The translations under genes and the position numbers were made by a program. A DNA stretch of 64,000 nt from Arthrospiribacter ruber (GTDB lineage: Bacteria; Bacteroidota; Bacteroidia; Cytophagales; Cyclobacteriaceae), in NCBI RefSeq assembly GCF_019343195.1, contig NZ_RPHB01000004.1, positions 62,001 to 126,000 of the forward strand, read 5' to 3'. A model generated the notes under the pieces. It did not search any database. It saw only the letters and a program-made list of their open reading frames with translations, and was not told the DNA's origin. Positions 52,753 to 61,858 of this stretch are shown here, piece after piece (position 1 is the first letter of the stretch; every line of letters starts with the position of its first letter).

Positions 52753-54108
52753 TCATCCAAATCTAAGCGTAAAAACTGTTTTTTCATTGGGAATAGAAGA
52801 AACTTCCAGAGTACCTTTATGCAGGTGCATGATTTGTCTGGAAATTGCCAATCCTATGCCTGATCCCGATTTTTTTGTAGTGAAAAAGGGTACAAAAATC
52901 CTTTCCAGAGCTTCGGAAACAATACCTTCCCCAGAATCCTCAACTTGGATAAATGGGATAGATTGTGTGTCTTTTGATGCCACAATACTTATCGACTTTT
53001 TCTCTGATCGCTCCAATGCTTCCTTTGCATTTTTGACCAGGTTGATAAGGATCATCTGAATTAGGTCCTGATCTGCCAATATCTCCAGATCTTCTGGCTG
53101 CACTGTAGACTTGATCTCAATCTGATGGGACACTAGTTCCTTTTTCATCAGGACACACACATTGTCTATCAGACTGGAAACCTTAAAAGTCTTTAAATTA
53201 GGCTGTGGAATGTTGGTATAATCCCTATAGGCATTGACAAAGTCTACAAGTCCCGAACTTCTCTTTGAAATGGTCTCCAAGCCCTCTGAAAGATCTACGA
53301 AACTATCTTTTTCCAATAAAAGGTTACCTTCTTCACTTTCAAGTGTATCTTCCTCAAGGATCACTCCAAGAGAATTTGCCAAACTGGCAATTGGCGTCAT
53401 TGAATTCATGATTTCATGGCGAAGTACTTTTGTAAGATTCTGCCAGGCCTCAAGCTCATTTCGCTGCAGTTCAGATTTGATATTCTGAAAAGAAAGTAAG
53501 GTCCAGCTGTTACCTTCCATTTTAAAAGCAGCGGACTGTACATTGAGATGTAGGTCAGAGTTGATTTTGTAGGCAAAAGAGCCTCCAGGCTTCAAAGTCA
53601 GAACCTTTTGCAACAATTCTACCGACATCTTTCCTAAGTCATGAATGTCTTTGAATTGGGGAATCTGAAGCAATTGCTTGGCTGCTCCATTGATCACGCC
53701 AATTTTTCCCTGACTGTCAAATGATATGATTCCGGTATTGATATGCTGAATCATGATCTGAAGAAACAACATCTGTTCCTCCTTTTCTGCCCTTGTTTTC
53801 TTAAAAGCCTCAATAACTTCATTAAATGACATGTTCATCTCCCTGAAAGAATTGCCTAGCTTGCTGTCTTTGGTAAAAGAAGAAGAAAAATCAGAATAAC
53901 GGATCGATTCCAAAAACCTGGTAATCTTTCTATTAGTCGTGGTCGCGTAGGAGATCAGGTTGGCTGTAAACAACAAAATGACCCATACAACCAACAGAAT
54001 CTGAAAAATCGGAAAATCACTGAAATAGAAATATGCACCCAAACAGGTGAAAAACAGAATAAGAGACACCCTGATGATGACTCCTAGAGTAAATGATTTA
54101 AAGCCCAT
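52753..54108 (-). CDS. Sensor histidine kinase, NtrY-like
   Basis: A 451-residue kinase with two N-terminal membrane helices (about 8-29 and 34-55), a coiled linker, a PAS-like domain (about 115-205, ITGIISFDSQGKIGVING-like), and the DHp/ATPase core. The phospho-acceptor is H231 in VLRHEIMNSMTPI; the N box is ILINLVKNAKEAL, followed by DSGEGI and FFTTKKSGSGIGLAISRQIM. The organisation and the conserved HEIMNSMTPIASLA signature fit NtrY-like kinases. The input signal is unknown. Its start overlaps the response regulator stop by 11 bases. Confidence 0.9.
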   Translation of the reverse strand: MGFKSFTLGVIIRVSLILFFTCLGAYFYFSDFPIFQILLVVWVILLFTANLISYATTTNRKITRFLESIRYSDFSSSFTKDSKLGNSFREMNMSFNEVIEAFKKTRAEKEEQMLFLQIMIQHINTGIISFDSQGKIGVINGAAKQLLQIPQFKDIHDLGKMSVELLQKVLTLKPGGSFAYKINSDLHLNVQSAAFKMEGNSWTLLSFQNIKSELQRNELEAWQNLTKVLRHEIMNSMTPIASLANSLGVILEEDTLESEEGNLLLEKDSFVDLSEGLETISKRSSGLVDFVNAYRDYTNIPQPNLKTFKVSSLIDNVCVLMKKELVSHQIEIKSTVQPEDLEILADQDLIQMILINLVKNAKEALERSEKKSISIVASKDTQSIPFIQVEDSGEGIVSEALERIFVPFFTTKKSGSGIGLAISRQIMHLHKGTLEVSSIPNEKTVFTLRFG

Positions 54109-55486
54109 ACCTTTCTAACCTTCTGTAAAGTGAAGACCTGGTCAATCCCAACTCTTCTGCTGCCCGGGTGATATGCCCATTATGTTTCTGAAGTGCTTTA
54201 CGGATCAGGATTTTCTCCACATCTTCAATATTGAGGTGATCCAGGCTTACCATCTCTTCCTGTTTTTCCGGGTTGACCTGCTTTTGCATAAACAAGTCCT
54301 CGGGCTGCAATACAGAATGGGAAGTCATGATCACAGCCCGCTCTATGCTGTGCTGCAATTCCCTGATATTTCCAGGCCAATGATATTTTTGCATCCTTTT
54401 GATCAGAGCTTCCCCTGCTTTACGGATTTCTTTATTGTATTTTTTTGAATATAATTCAATAAAATGATTGGCCAAAAGCGGTATGTCTTCAAGCCGGTCC
54501 CTTAATGATGGCAAAGTAATTTCAATGGTATTGATCCTATAAAGTAAATCCTGTCTAAAAGTATTTTCATAAACCATATTATGTATCGGCATATTGGTCG
54601 CAGATATAAGACGAATATTGACCGGAATAGCCTTATTGGCACCTACCCGCGTTACTTCCCGGTTTTGGAGTGCTGCCAGCATTTTTGCTTGAAGGGGTAG
54701 GGGAAGATTGCCAATTTCATCCAAAAACAAGGTACCCTTGTTAGCTTGCTCAAAACGTCCAGCCCGGTCCTCTTTGGCATCTGTAAATGCTCCCCGCTTA
54801 TGTCCAAAGAGTTCAGATTCAAAAAGTGTCTGCGTAATTGCTCCAAGATCCACACCGACGAAGGCTTCTCTATGCCTGCGGGAGTTTCTGTGTATGGCCC
54901 TTGCAATCAGTTCTTTTCCAGTCCCGTTTTCTCCCAATATCAGGACATTGGCATCAGTAGCCGCTACCCTTTCTATGGTTTCGAATACCTTCACCATTGC
55001 AGGGCTTTGGCCGATAATATCTTTGAACTTACTGTCTATGTCAGAGTATAGTTGCTGCTGTTGGCTTTTGAGCTGTGAAATCTCCAGCTTTGATTGCCTT
55101 AGCTGAACGGCAGCATTGAGCGTGGCCAAGAGCTTTTCATTCTCCCAAGGTTTCAGGACGAAGTCTGTGGCTCCTTCTTTAATTGCTTTCACAGCGGTAT
55201 TGACATCTCCATAAGCTGTAATCAGGACCACGACTGCGGAGGAGTCCAATTCCAGAATCCTATCTAACCAATAAAAGCCCTCATGCCCACTGCTTACATC
55301 TTTGGTAAAGTTCATGTCCAAAAGGATCACATCATACTGCTCATTGACTATTAATACAGGTAGAAGTCCTGGATTTGTTTCCGTATCTACTTGACCAAAG
55401 TGTCTTTTCAAAAATATCTTGGCGGCTTTTAGGAGATCCTCATTGTCATCTACGATCAGGATTTTTCCGGTTTTTTGTTCTTTCAT
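54098..55486 (-). CDS. Sigma-54-dependent response regulator, NtrC family
   Basis: A 462-residue activator. Receiver: pocket D13-D14, phospho-acceptor D57, K112. AAA+ domain: Walker A GENGTGKE (185-192), the sigma-54-contact loop GAFTDA (232-237), Walker B LFLDEI, and the sensor region IRLISATN. The C-terminal Fis-type helix-turn-helix is NGHITRAAEELGLTRSSLYR. All catalytic parts are present, so it can open sigma-54 promoters. It is upstream of its kinase and divergent from the efflux adaptor gene, the likely target. Confidence 0.93.
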   Translation of the reverse strand: MKEQKTGKILIVDDNEDLLKAAKIFLKRHFGQVDTETNPGLLPVLIVNEQYDVILLDMNFTKDVSSGHEGFYWLDRILELDSSAVVVLITAYGDVNTAVKAIKEGATDFVLKPWENEKLLATLNAAVQLRQSKLEISQLKSQQQQLYSDIDSKFKDIIGQSPAMVKVFETIERVAATDANVLILGENGTGKELIARAIHRNSRRHREAFVGVDLGAITQTLFESELFGHKRGAFTDAKEDRAGRFEQANKGTLFLDEIGNLPLPLQAKMLAALQNREVTRVGANKAIPVNIRLISATNMPIHNMVYENTFRQDLLYRINTIEITLPSLRDRLEDIPLLANHFIELYSKKYNKEIRKAGEALIKRMQKYHWPGNIRELQHSIERAVIMTSHSVLQPEDLFMQKQVNPEKQEEMVSLDHLNIEDVEKILIRKALQKHNGHITRAAEELGLTRSSLYRRLERYGL

Positions 55487-55817
55487 TTGTATAAGTTAAG
55501 GGACAGTAGAAACGAGAGAAAAGAGATAAGAATTAAGAGGCAAGAAACTAGACTTTCGACTGTTGAATATTATTTTTCCTAATTAACTAATAACTATTAA
55601 CTAATTAACTTCTCTCCAAATCCAATCCCTCTTCTTTTTCCAAACCTTGTACCGAAATGATACAAACGGGCAATCTTTTTCCAAAAACGGCCAATGAATG
55701 AAATATAAGCCTTTTTGAGCGAAGTGAATTTTTAAAACAAAATTGCCAGACTGTCTACTTTGATTGATTTTTGGTCGCTGGCGGACAATTTTGTTCGGAA
55801 AATATATGAAAATTTTA

Positions 55818-55827
55818 GGCATATGCC
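55818..55827. repeat. Short palindrome, possible activator site
   Basis: GGCATATGCC, about 40 bases upstream of the candidate -24 element. Related ATGCC and GGCAT half-sites occur within the next 40 bases. Too short to assign on its own. Confidence 0.3.
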
Positions 55828-55858
55828 CCCAATGCCTCCAAAAATGATGTTTTGGCAG

Positions 55859-55874
55859 TGGCATATTAATTGGA
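55859..55874 (+). promoter_or_regulatory. Candidate sigma-54 (-24/-12) promoter
   Basis: TGGCAT-ATTAA-TTGGA matches the sigma-54 pattern TGGCAC-N5-TTGCW at 9 of 11 informative positions. The invariant GG is at 55860-55861; the -12 element has TTGG instead of TTGC. It lies 34 bases before the adaptor ATG and next to an NtrC-family activator gene. Confidence 0.5.
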
Positions 55875-55907
55875 AATTGAGTCAGCATAAAAACGCGTAC
55901 TATAAAA

Positions 55908-57158
55908 ATGGATAGAAAAATCAAAAAGAAAACCTGGACACCTAAATTGATAGCTATTGTTTCTTTCGGGGCCTTGTTATTGGGTTTTATTGTTTATCAA
56001 TTGGGATTTTCCGATTCCCGATCAAGTATGAATGTCAATATGGAAAGAATCACCATAGCGACGGTCAGGGAAGGTGAGTTTACAGATTACATTCCGGTCA
56101 GCGGTAATATTGAACCGGGAGAAACATTCTTTCTTGATGCCCTGGAAGGAGGAAATATCCAAAAAATTGTACGAGAATCAGGTTCATTTGTAGAGGCAGG
56201 TGATACCATCTTATTACTTTCCAATTCCAAACTACAATTGGAAGTAATGGAGAGAGAATCAGGTTTGTATTTTCAGATCAATAACCTGAGACAGGTAAGG
56301 CTTCAATTGGATCAAAATGACCTAAGTCAGCAGGCGCAACTTGCGGAAATCGACTATCAGATAAGCTTACTAAAGCCGCAGTATGAAAGATTCAAAGAAT
56401 TGCATGAAAAAAAACTGGTCTCAGACAGGGAGTTTGAAGAAGTCAAAGAACAATATGATTACAACGTGAAGAGAAGAAAGCTGACATATGAGGCGTATAG
56501 AAATGACTCCATGTCCAGAACTGCTCAAAAAAGACAGCTATCAGATTCTGAGAAAAGAATGAACCAGTCTTTGGACGGTGTAGGCCACATCTTGGATAAT
56601 CTAGCTCTAAGAGCTCCGATAAGTGGGCAACTGGCTACAGAACAGATTGAAATTGGCCAGTCTATTTCCCAAGGTCAGCGTTTTGGACAGATAGATATTT
56701 TGGACAAATTCAAAGTAAGGGTGCAAATTGATGAGCTTTATCTTCCACGAGTCAATACAGGGCTGAAAGGAACCTTCAATTTTTCCGGATCTTCCTATGA
56801 AGTGGAAATAGGAAAAATATATCCTAATGTCACAGCAGGAAGGTTTGAAGTGGATATGTTCTTTACCGATCAGGTACCATCGGGAATCCGAAGAGGCCAG
56901 ACCGTCAGGATAAGACTGGAACTGGGAGAAAGTGAGCAGGCAGTCCTCCTTCCAACAGGAGGTTTTTACAAAGATACCGGTGGCAATTGGGTTTTTGTGG
57001 TAAACCAATCTGATGGAAAGGCAGAAAGAAGGAATATCCGCCTTGGCCGAAAAAATCCTGAATACTACGAAGTCATAGAAGGCTTGCAGCCAGGGGACAA
57101 AGTTATCGTCAGCGGTTATGAGAATTTCGGCAAAAATGAAGTGCTAAACTTGAAATGA
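55908..57158 (+). CDS. HlyD/MFP-type efflux periplasmic adaptor
   Basis: A 416-residue inner-membrane-anchored adaptor. The N-terminal helix is LIAIVSFGALLLGFIVYQLG, followed by a barrel-sandwich hybrid start ITIATVREGEFTDYIPVSGNIEP, a lipoyl segment GGNIQKIVRESGSFVEAGDTIL, a long coiled-coil hairpin (about 105-225), and APISGQLATEQIEIGQSIS with the beta-barrel and a C-terminal VIEGLQPGDKVIVSGYENFG. This matches the MacA-like RND/ABC adaptors. It is the first gene of the efflux cluster, with a candidate sigma-54 promoter just upstream. Confidence 0.92.
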   Translation: MDRKIKKKTWTPKLIAIVSFGALLLGFIVYQLGFSDSRSSMNVNMERITIATVREGEFTDYIPVSGNIEPGETFFLDALEGGNIQKIVRESGSFVEAGDTILLLSNSKLQLEVMERESGLYFQINNLRQVRLQLDQNDLSQQAQLAEIDYQISLLKPQYERFKELHEKKLVSDREFEEVKEQYDYNVKRRKLTYEAYRNDSMSRTAQKRQLSDSEKRMNQSLDGVGHILDNLALRAPISGQLATEQIEIGQSISQGQRFGQIDILDKFKVRVQIDELYLPRVNTGLKGTFNFSGSSYEVEIGKIYPNVTAGRFEVDMFFTDQVPSGIRRGQTVRIRLELGESEQAVLLPTGGFYKDTGGNWVFVVNQSDGKAERRNIRLGRKNPEYYEVIEGLQPGDKVIVSGYENFGKNEVLNLK

Positions 57159-57330
57159 GACGTGAGACCTTAGATATGAGACATAAGAAGCGAGTGCACA
57201 ATTTAAATGGGCAATCTGCGACTAAAGCTTCTCTTCTCCATGGACAACAAAAAGATAAAAAACCTAAACCTATAATCTTAAATCATAAATTTAAATTCTA
57301 CAATCTAAAATATACAATCCTAATACAACC
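57159..57330. repeat. Low-complexity spacer between adaptor and ATPase genes
   Basis: This spacer has GAGAC/ATGAGAC-type repeats (GAGACGTGAGAC, then ATGAGACATAAG) and AT-rich CTAAAA/ATAAATTTAAA-like units. It shows no coding features and separates genes that are otherwise an operon. Confidence 0.55.
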
Positions 57331-58029
57331 ATGCAAAACATTATTAAAACCGTAAACCTCAAGAAGCTTTACACCACAGAAGAAGTCGAGACGACTGCTT
57401 TGGACAATATCAATGTTGAAATTAAAAAAGGGGAATTTGTGGCCATAATGGGCCCATCAGGCTGTGGAAAATCCACATTACTCAATATTATTGGATTGTT
57501 GGACAACCCGGAAGATGGTCAGTATTTCTTTCTGGATGAGGAAGTTGCCAAATACTCGGAAAGACAAAGGTCCCAACTCAGAAAAGGAAATATCGGATTT
57601 GTTTTCCAAAGTTTCAATTTGATCGATGAGTTGACATGTTATGAGAATGTAGAACTTCCTCTTCTTTATCTGAAAACTCCTGCAGACGAAAGAAAAAAAA
57701 GAGTAGAAGAAGTGCTGACCAGAATGAACATCATGCACAGAAAGGATCACTTTCCTCAGCAACTTTCAGGTGGTCAGCAACAGAGAGTTGCCATTGCCAG
57801 AGCTATAGTAGCCAAGCCCGCTGTTATCCTTGCTGATGAACCTACGGGTAATTTGGATTCTGCAAACGGAGAAGAGGTAATGCGGCTATTGGAAGAGTTG
57901 AACAATGAAGGGACTACTATCGTGATGGTAACCCACTCTCCTCATGACGCTAATTATGCCCATAGAATCATCAACCTCTTTGATGGAAAAGTGGTGACTG
58001 AAAACATCAGAGAGCAGTTTCATATTTAG
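57331..58029 (+). CDS. MacB/LolD-type ABC transporter ATP-binding protein
   Basis: A 232-residue ATPase: Walker A GPSGCGKST (41-49), Q-loop FVFQSFNLIDELT, signature LSGGQQQ (145-151), Walker B VILADEPTGNLD, H-loop VTHSPHD. It lies between the adaptor and an FtsX-like permease gene, so it most likely powers a MacAB-type efflux or export complex. No permease is fused. The permease gene starts about 500 bases downstream; a four-helix-bundle remnant lies in between. Confidence 0.93.
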   Translation: MQNIIKTVNLKKLYTTEEVETTALDNINVEIKKGEFVAIMGPSGCGKSTLLNIIGLLDNPEDGQYFFLDEEVAKYSERQRSQLRKGNIGFVFQSFNLIDELTCYENVELPLLYLKTPADERKKRVEEVLTRMNIMHRKDHFPQQLSGGQQQRVAIARAIVAKPAVILADEPTGNLDSANGEEVMRLLEELNNEGTTIVMVTHSPHDANYAHRIINLFDGKVVTENIREQFHI

Positions 58030-58096
58030 AAGGCTGGAGGCTAGGAAGTTTAGTTGATTGGAAGTTAATTAGTTATTTAATTTTAAATTTCTTGCA

Positions 58097-58469
58097 ATGA
58101 AAGACTTCAAATTTGAAAAACTAAGAATTTGGCAAAATTCAATGAATTTTGGAGAAGATATTTTCAAACTATCAAAAGGGTTTCCAAAAGAAGAACAGTT
58201 TAACTTAACATCGCAAATAAGAAGAGCATCGGATTCAATTGCTTTAAATATTGCTGAAGGCTCAACAGGTCAAACCAACATAGAGTTCAGCAGGTTTATT
58301 AGGTTATTCTTTAAGGTCTTTAGCCGAGGTTGTAACATGCCTTTATAAAGCATCAAATAGAGGATATTTATCAGATGAAGAGTTTAATCGATTCTATCAA
58401 CAAGCATTTGAACTTATGAACAGCATTGCGGCCTTTCGAAATTTCCTGAAATCCAATAGTCCAAAATAA
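58097..58469 (+). pseudogene. Frameshifted four-helix-bundle (23S intervening-sequence-type) protein gene
   Basis: From ATG 58097 the frame encodes KLRIWQNSMNFGEDIFKLSKG...LTSQIRRASDSIALNIAEGS...FSRFIR, the recognisable N-terminal part of four-helix-bundle proteins related to 23S rRNA intervening-sequence proteins. After AGG at 58301-58303 the original frame soon stops. Skipping one T at 58304/58305 restores YSLRSLAEVVTCLYKASNRG...EEFNRFYQQAFELMNSI and continues to TAA 58467-58469, giving about 122 residues, the normal family length. So a single-base insertion breaks the gene (or the base is a sequencing error). It sits inside the efflux cluster. Confidence 0.85.
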
Positions 58470-58532
58470 AACTTTAAGATCACATAATTTCTTAACCTCC
58501 TAACTTCCCAACATCCAAACCTTTTTCATCCG

Positions 58533-60899
58533 ATGTTCACTAACTACTTCAAAATCGCGCTCAGAGGCTTTGCCAAGCATAAGCTGACCTTCTTTATCAA
58601 CCTCTTCGGCTTGACTTTAGGATTATGGGCTACTATTTCTATTGGTCTTTGGGTCAAAAGTGAGCTGAATACCAATCAGCATTTTCCTGAAATAGATCAG
58701 GTCTACAGGGTTATGGAACATCAGAGGTATGGTTCCGATATTTTCACTACCACATCCACTCCAGGAATACTTGCCCAGGCCCTTAAGAATGAATATCCTG
58801 AAGTAGAGTTAGCTGCCTGCTATTCTTGGAACCAACAGGAGCTATTTCTTGTGGATGATCAAAAAGCCAACCTTTCTGGATTCTTTGCCGAACCCGATTA
58901 CCTCCACATCATGCAGTACGATTTTCTCCACGGAGATAGAAGCACTGCCTTAACAGAAATCAGCCACATCGTTTTATCAAAAGAGTCAGCAATCAAACTA
59001 TTTGGCAAAACAGATGTGATTGGAGAAACTGTGACCCTAAAAGAGACAGATGGTGAAAGTAATTTCAAAGTCATGGGAGTATTGGACTTTGACAAATTGG
59101 AAAGCAGTGGCTCTTTTGACTACATACTTCCCTTTCAATTTATGTTTGACAAGCCTTACAATGGTTGGTTAAACTCTTGGGGCAACAATGGTCCAAGTAC
59201 CATTGTCAAGCTGAATAAAAATTCAGACTGGAAAAACTTTTCTACCGGCATTGAAGACTTCATAGCGGAAAGAAACGAAGGAAGTAATGTAAAGCTTTTT
59301 GTTTATCCCCAAAAAGACCTTTACCTCAAGGGCCGTTTTGAGGATGGCAAACAAGCGGGTGGAAGAATTGAATATGTGAGGTTATTTGCTATCATTGGAC
59401 TTTTTGTCTTGTTGATCGCCTGTATCAATTTCATGAATTTGTCAACAGCCAAGTCCCAAAAAAGAGCTAAGGAAGTCGGGGTGAGAAAAGTGGTTGGTGC
59501 TGATAAAGGCATGCTTGTATCTCAATTCCTTACAGAATCACTGGTCATCACCTTCTTTGCCGGCGTTTTCTCTATACTTTTGGTTGAATTAACGCTACCG
59601 ATTTTCAACAATTTGACTGGAAAGGCTATGTCCGTTCCTTATGGGGAATTGATTTCATGGTTGCAATTTGCCCTCATTTTGCTGGTGACAGGAGTCATAG
59701 CAGGCAGTTATCCAGCTTTCTATCTATCCGCTACTAAAGTGGTACAGGTTTTCAGAAGCTATACCAAATCCGGTAAAGGTGTTGCCATAGCAAGAAAAGG
59801 TTTGGTTTTGTTTCAGTTCATTTTGGCTACCATGCTCATTGTGGCCACTATGGTGGTGTACAAACAAATCAATTTTGCCCTGAACAAAGACCTGGGCTAC
59901 AATAAAGATCAATTGATCAACCTTACTCTTGAGGGAAAGATGATGGAAAATTTTGAAGCTTTCAAAAATGACCTTGAAACTGTGCCGGGAGTTTTGGCCA
60001 TCAGCAGATCTACACATTCTCTTTTGGGAAGAAACTCCAATTCCGGAGGAATTTCTTGGGAAGGAAAAGATCCGGAATTTTCTGCTCTCTTCGAAATTAT
60101 GCGGGTAGATTATGACTTTATAGAGACTATGGGATTTAAAATAATCCATGGAGAGGATTTTTCAGAAGAAAGGGTGTCTGACTCACTCAATAAAGCCATT
60201 CTCAACAGGAGAGCATATGAACTGATCACAGAAAGTAACCCTGAGGCCAGCTCTTTTACTTGGGATACTGAAATTGAGATATTGGGTGTTGTAGAAGATT
60301 TCCATTTTCAGAGTTTTCACCAAGGTATGGAGCCTGTAATTATATTATTGGATCCTTCATTTGCCAATAGGGGATACATCAAAGTGCAACCTGAGAATAT
60401 GCAGGAAACTTTGACTTCCATCCAACAGGTAGCAAATACTTTTGAGCCTTCGTTTCCATTTCAGTACAGCTTTATGGATGAAAACTACGCCCGCATGTAT
60501 CAAGAGGATGTGAGGGTAAGGGAATTGGCGAAATATTTCAGTATTCTGACCATTCTGATATCCTGCCTGGGGCTATTGGGATTGTCGTCTCATATTGCAG
60601 AGCAAAAAACCAAGGAGATCGGCATAAGGAAAGTATTGGGTGCTTCCACGCTGTCAATTCTCCATGTCATTAACAAAGAATTTATAGCTGTTGTAGCACT
60701 CTCCATACTCATAGGATCCGGAATTGCATATTGGTTGATGCAGGATTGGTTAAACGATTATGCTTATAGTATAGACTTTGAGTGGTGGTTCATTCCATTG
60801 GCTGCCAGCGTTATACTGACCATAGCTTACCTTACTGTCAGTTTACAGGCTCTTAAAGCTGCCCAAATCAATCCGGTAAGCACGTTGAAAAGTGAGTAA
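58533..60899 (+). CDS. FtsX-like ABC transporter permease
   Basis: A 788-residue permease with the Bacteroidota MacB-like layout: first helix FFINLFGLTLGLWATISIGLW, periplasmic domain (about 40-275), first FtsX module (about 285-420, FVLLIACINFMNLSTAKSQKRAKEVGVRK), second periplasmic domain and second FtsX module ending SCLGLLGLSSHIAEQKTKEIGIRKVLGAS. The RAKEVGVRKVVGA and TKEIGIRKVLGA motifs contact the ATPase. It probably uses the upstream ATPase and adaptor to move a substrate from the periplasmic side; which one is unknown. It is the last gene of the cluster. Confidence 0.92.
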   Translation: MFTNYFKIALRGFAKHKLTFFINLFGLTLGLWATISIGLWVKSELNTNQHFPEIDQVYRVMEHQRYGSDIFTTTSTPGILAQALKNEYPEVELAACYSWNQQELFLVDDQKANLSGFFAEPDYLHIMQYDFLHGDRSTALTEISHIVLSKESAIKLFGKTDVIGETVTLKETDGESNFKVMGVLDFDKLESSGSFDYILPFQFMFDKPYNGWLNSWGNNGPSTIVKLNKNSDWKNFSTGIEDFIAERNEGSNVKLFVYPQKDLYLKGRFEDGKQAGGRIEYVRLFAIIGLFVLLIACINFMNLSTAKSQKRAKEVGVRKVVGADKGMLVSQFLTESLVITFFAGVFSILLVELTLPIFNNLTGKAMSVPYGELISWLQFALILLVTGVIAGSYPAFYLSATKVVQVFRSYTKSGKGVAIARKGLVLFQFILATMLIVATMVVYKQINFALNKDLGYNKDQLINLTLEGKMMENFEAFKNDLETVPGVLAISRSTHSLLGRNSNSGGISWEGKDPEFSALFEIMRVDYDFIETMGFKIIHGEDFSEERVSDSLNKAILNRRAYELITESNPEASSFTWDTEIEILGVVEDFHFQSFHQGMEPVIILLDPSFANRGYIKVQPENMQETLTSIQQVANTFEPSFPFQYSFMDENYARMYQEDVRVRELAKYFSILTILISCLGLLGLSSHIAEQKTKEIGIRKVLGASTLSILHVINKEFIAVVALSILIGSGIAYWLMQDWLNDYAYSIDFEWWFIPLAASVILTIAYLTVSLQALKAAQINPVSTLKSE

Positions 60900-60976
60900 T
60901 GTTGATTTTCTTTCCAAAGGTTTGGAAGGTTAAAAAGTAGAAGTGATTTTTGCTATAGCAACCAAAATTGACAGTC

Positions 60977-61765
60977 ATGGAACTCAAAATTTATCAAGTA
61001 GATGCATTTGCTGAGAAGGTGTTTTCAGGAAACCCTGCTGCCGTGGTACCCCTAAAGGCATGGTTGAGTGAGGGAGAAATGCAGGATATCGCAGCTGAAA
61101 ATAACCTTTCAGAAACAGCATTTTATATCATTGAAAATGAAAGGGTTTTGATCCGTTGGTTTACACCGGGAGTTGAAGTAGATCTATGCGGACATGCCAC
61201 CTTGGCTACAGCACATGTTTTACTAGAGCATGAGGGATATCAGGGGAATGAAATCTCTTTTTTCTCACCAAGATCCGGCGACCTTGCAGTAAAAAGATTA
61301 GAGGACGGGTTCTTGGAGCTGGATTTCCCTAGCGATACTTTGGAAAAAGCTGAGCTTAATCCTTGGTTGACGGCCCCTTTTCAACCTATTCCTGTTGAAG
61401 CATACAAAGGGAAAACGGATTATATTCTTGTTTTTGATAATGAAACCCAGATCAAAAACCTACATTATGACCTTCATAAAATATCACACATTCGGGCAAG
61501 AGGTGTCATTGTGACGGCGCAAGGGGAGGAGGTAGATTTTGTTTCCAGATTTTTTGGGCCTATGGTAGGTGTACCTGAAGACCCTGTCACAGGCTCTGCG
61601 CACACTAGCCTGACACCTTTATGGGCAGAAAAACTCGGAAAGCATGAACTTACAGCCCGACAACTATCCAAAAGGGGAGGAAACTTATTTTGTGAGCTTG
61701 ATGGAGAAAGGGTGAAAATAAGGGGCGAGGCAAAAACTTATCTCATCGGGAAAATTTACATATAA
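60977..61765 (+). CDS. PhzF-family isomerase-like protein
   Basis: A 262-residue protein of the PhzF/diaminopimelate-epimerase fold. Start ELKIYQVDAFAEKVFSGNPAAVV, catalytic Glu E46 in NNLSETAF, RWFTPGVEVDLCGHATLATAH, and EDPVTGSAHTSLTPLW are all family hallmarks. The enzyme probably isomerises a small metabolite; phenazine genes are not nearby. I chose ATG at 60977; a TTG three codons earlier (60968) also opens the frame. It is monocistronic and about 70 bases after the permease. Confidence 0.93.
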   Translation: MELKIYQVDAFAEKVFSGNPAAVVPLKAWLSEGEMQDIAAENNLSETAFYIIENERVLIRWFTPGVEVDLCGHATLATAHVLLEHEGYQGNEISFFSPRSGDLAVKRLEDGFLELDFPSDTLEKAELNPWLTAPFQPIPVEAYKGKTDYILVFDNETQIKNLHYDLHKISHIRARGVIVTAQGEEVDFVSRFFGPMVGVPEDPVTGSAHTSLTPLWAEKLGKHELTARQLSKRGGNLFCELDGERVKIRGEAKTYLIGKIYI

Positions 61766-61858
61766 ATTTTTTAACAAAAAGTTAAAGAATATAGGTAACA
61801 TACTGAAAGGCCAATGGATTTGGGTTTGATATTATTTTCAACCAAATCTTTACCTTTT

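Larger units (their letters stand above)
55487..55907. other. Divergent regulatory spacer with low-complexity DNA
   Basis: A 421-base spacer between the NtrC-type gene and the adaptor gene. The left part (55500-55620) contains repeats such as the overlapping TAACTAAT-type units near 55580-55610. The right part includes the palindrome GGCATATGCC (55818-55827) and the sigma-54 promoter candidate at 55859-55874. No coding frame is convincing. Confidence 0.75.

Noticed and set aside
55854-55864. TGGCAGTGGCA considered as an alternative -24 element
   Set aside because: Ten bases after its GG there is TT instead of GC, so the spacing to a -12 element fails; the overlapping TGGCAT start at 55859 fits better.
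55601-55924. Minus-strand open frame of 107 codons in the efflux regulatory spacer
   Set aside because: It covers the candidate promoter, overlaps the adaptor start and has no recognisable domain; composition is irregular.
57155-57355. Short plus-strand frame between adaptor and ATPase genes
   Set aside because: It lies in repeat-rich sequence with no family match and overlaps the ATPase start.
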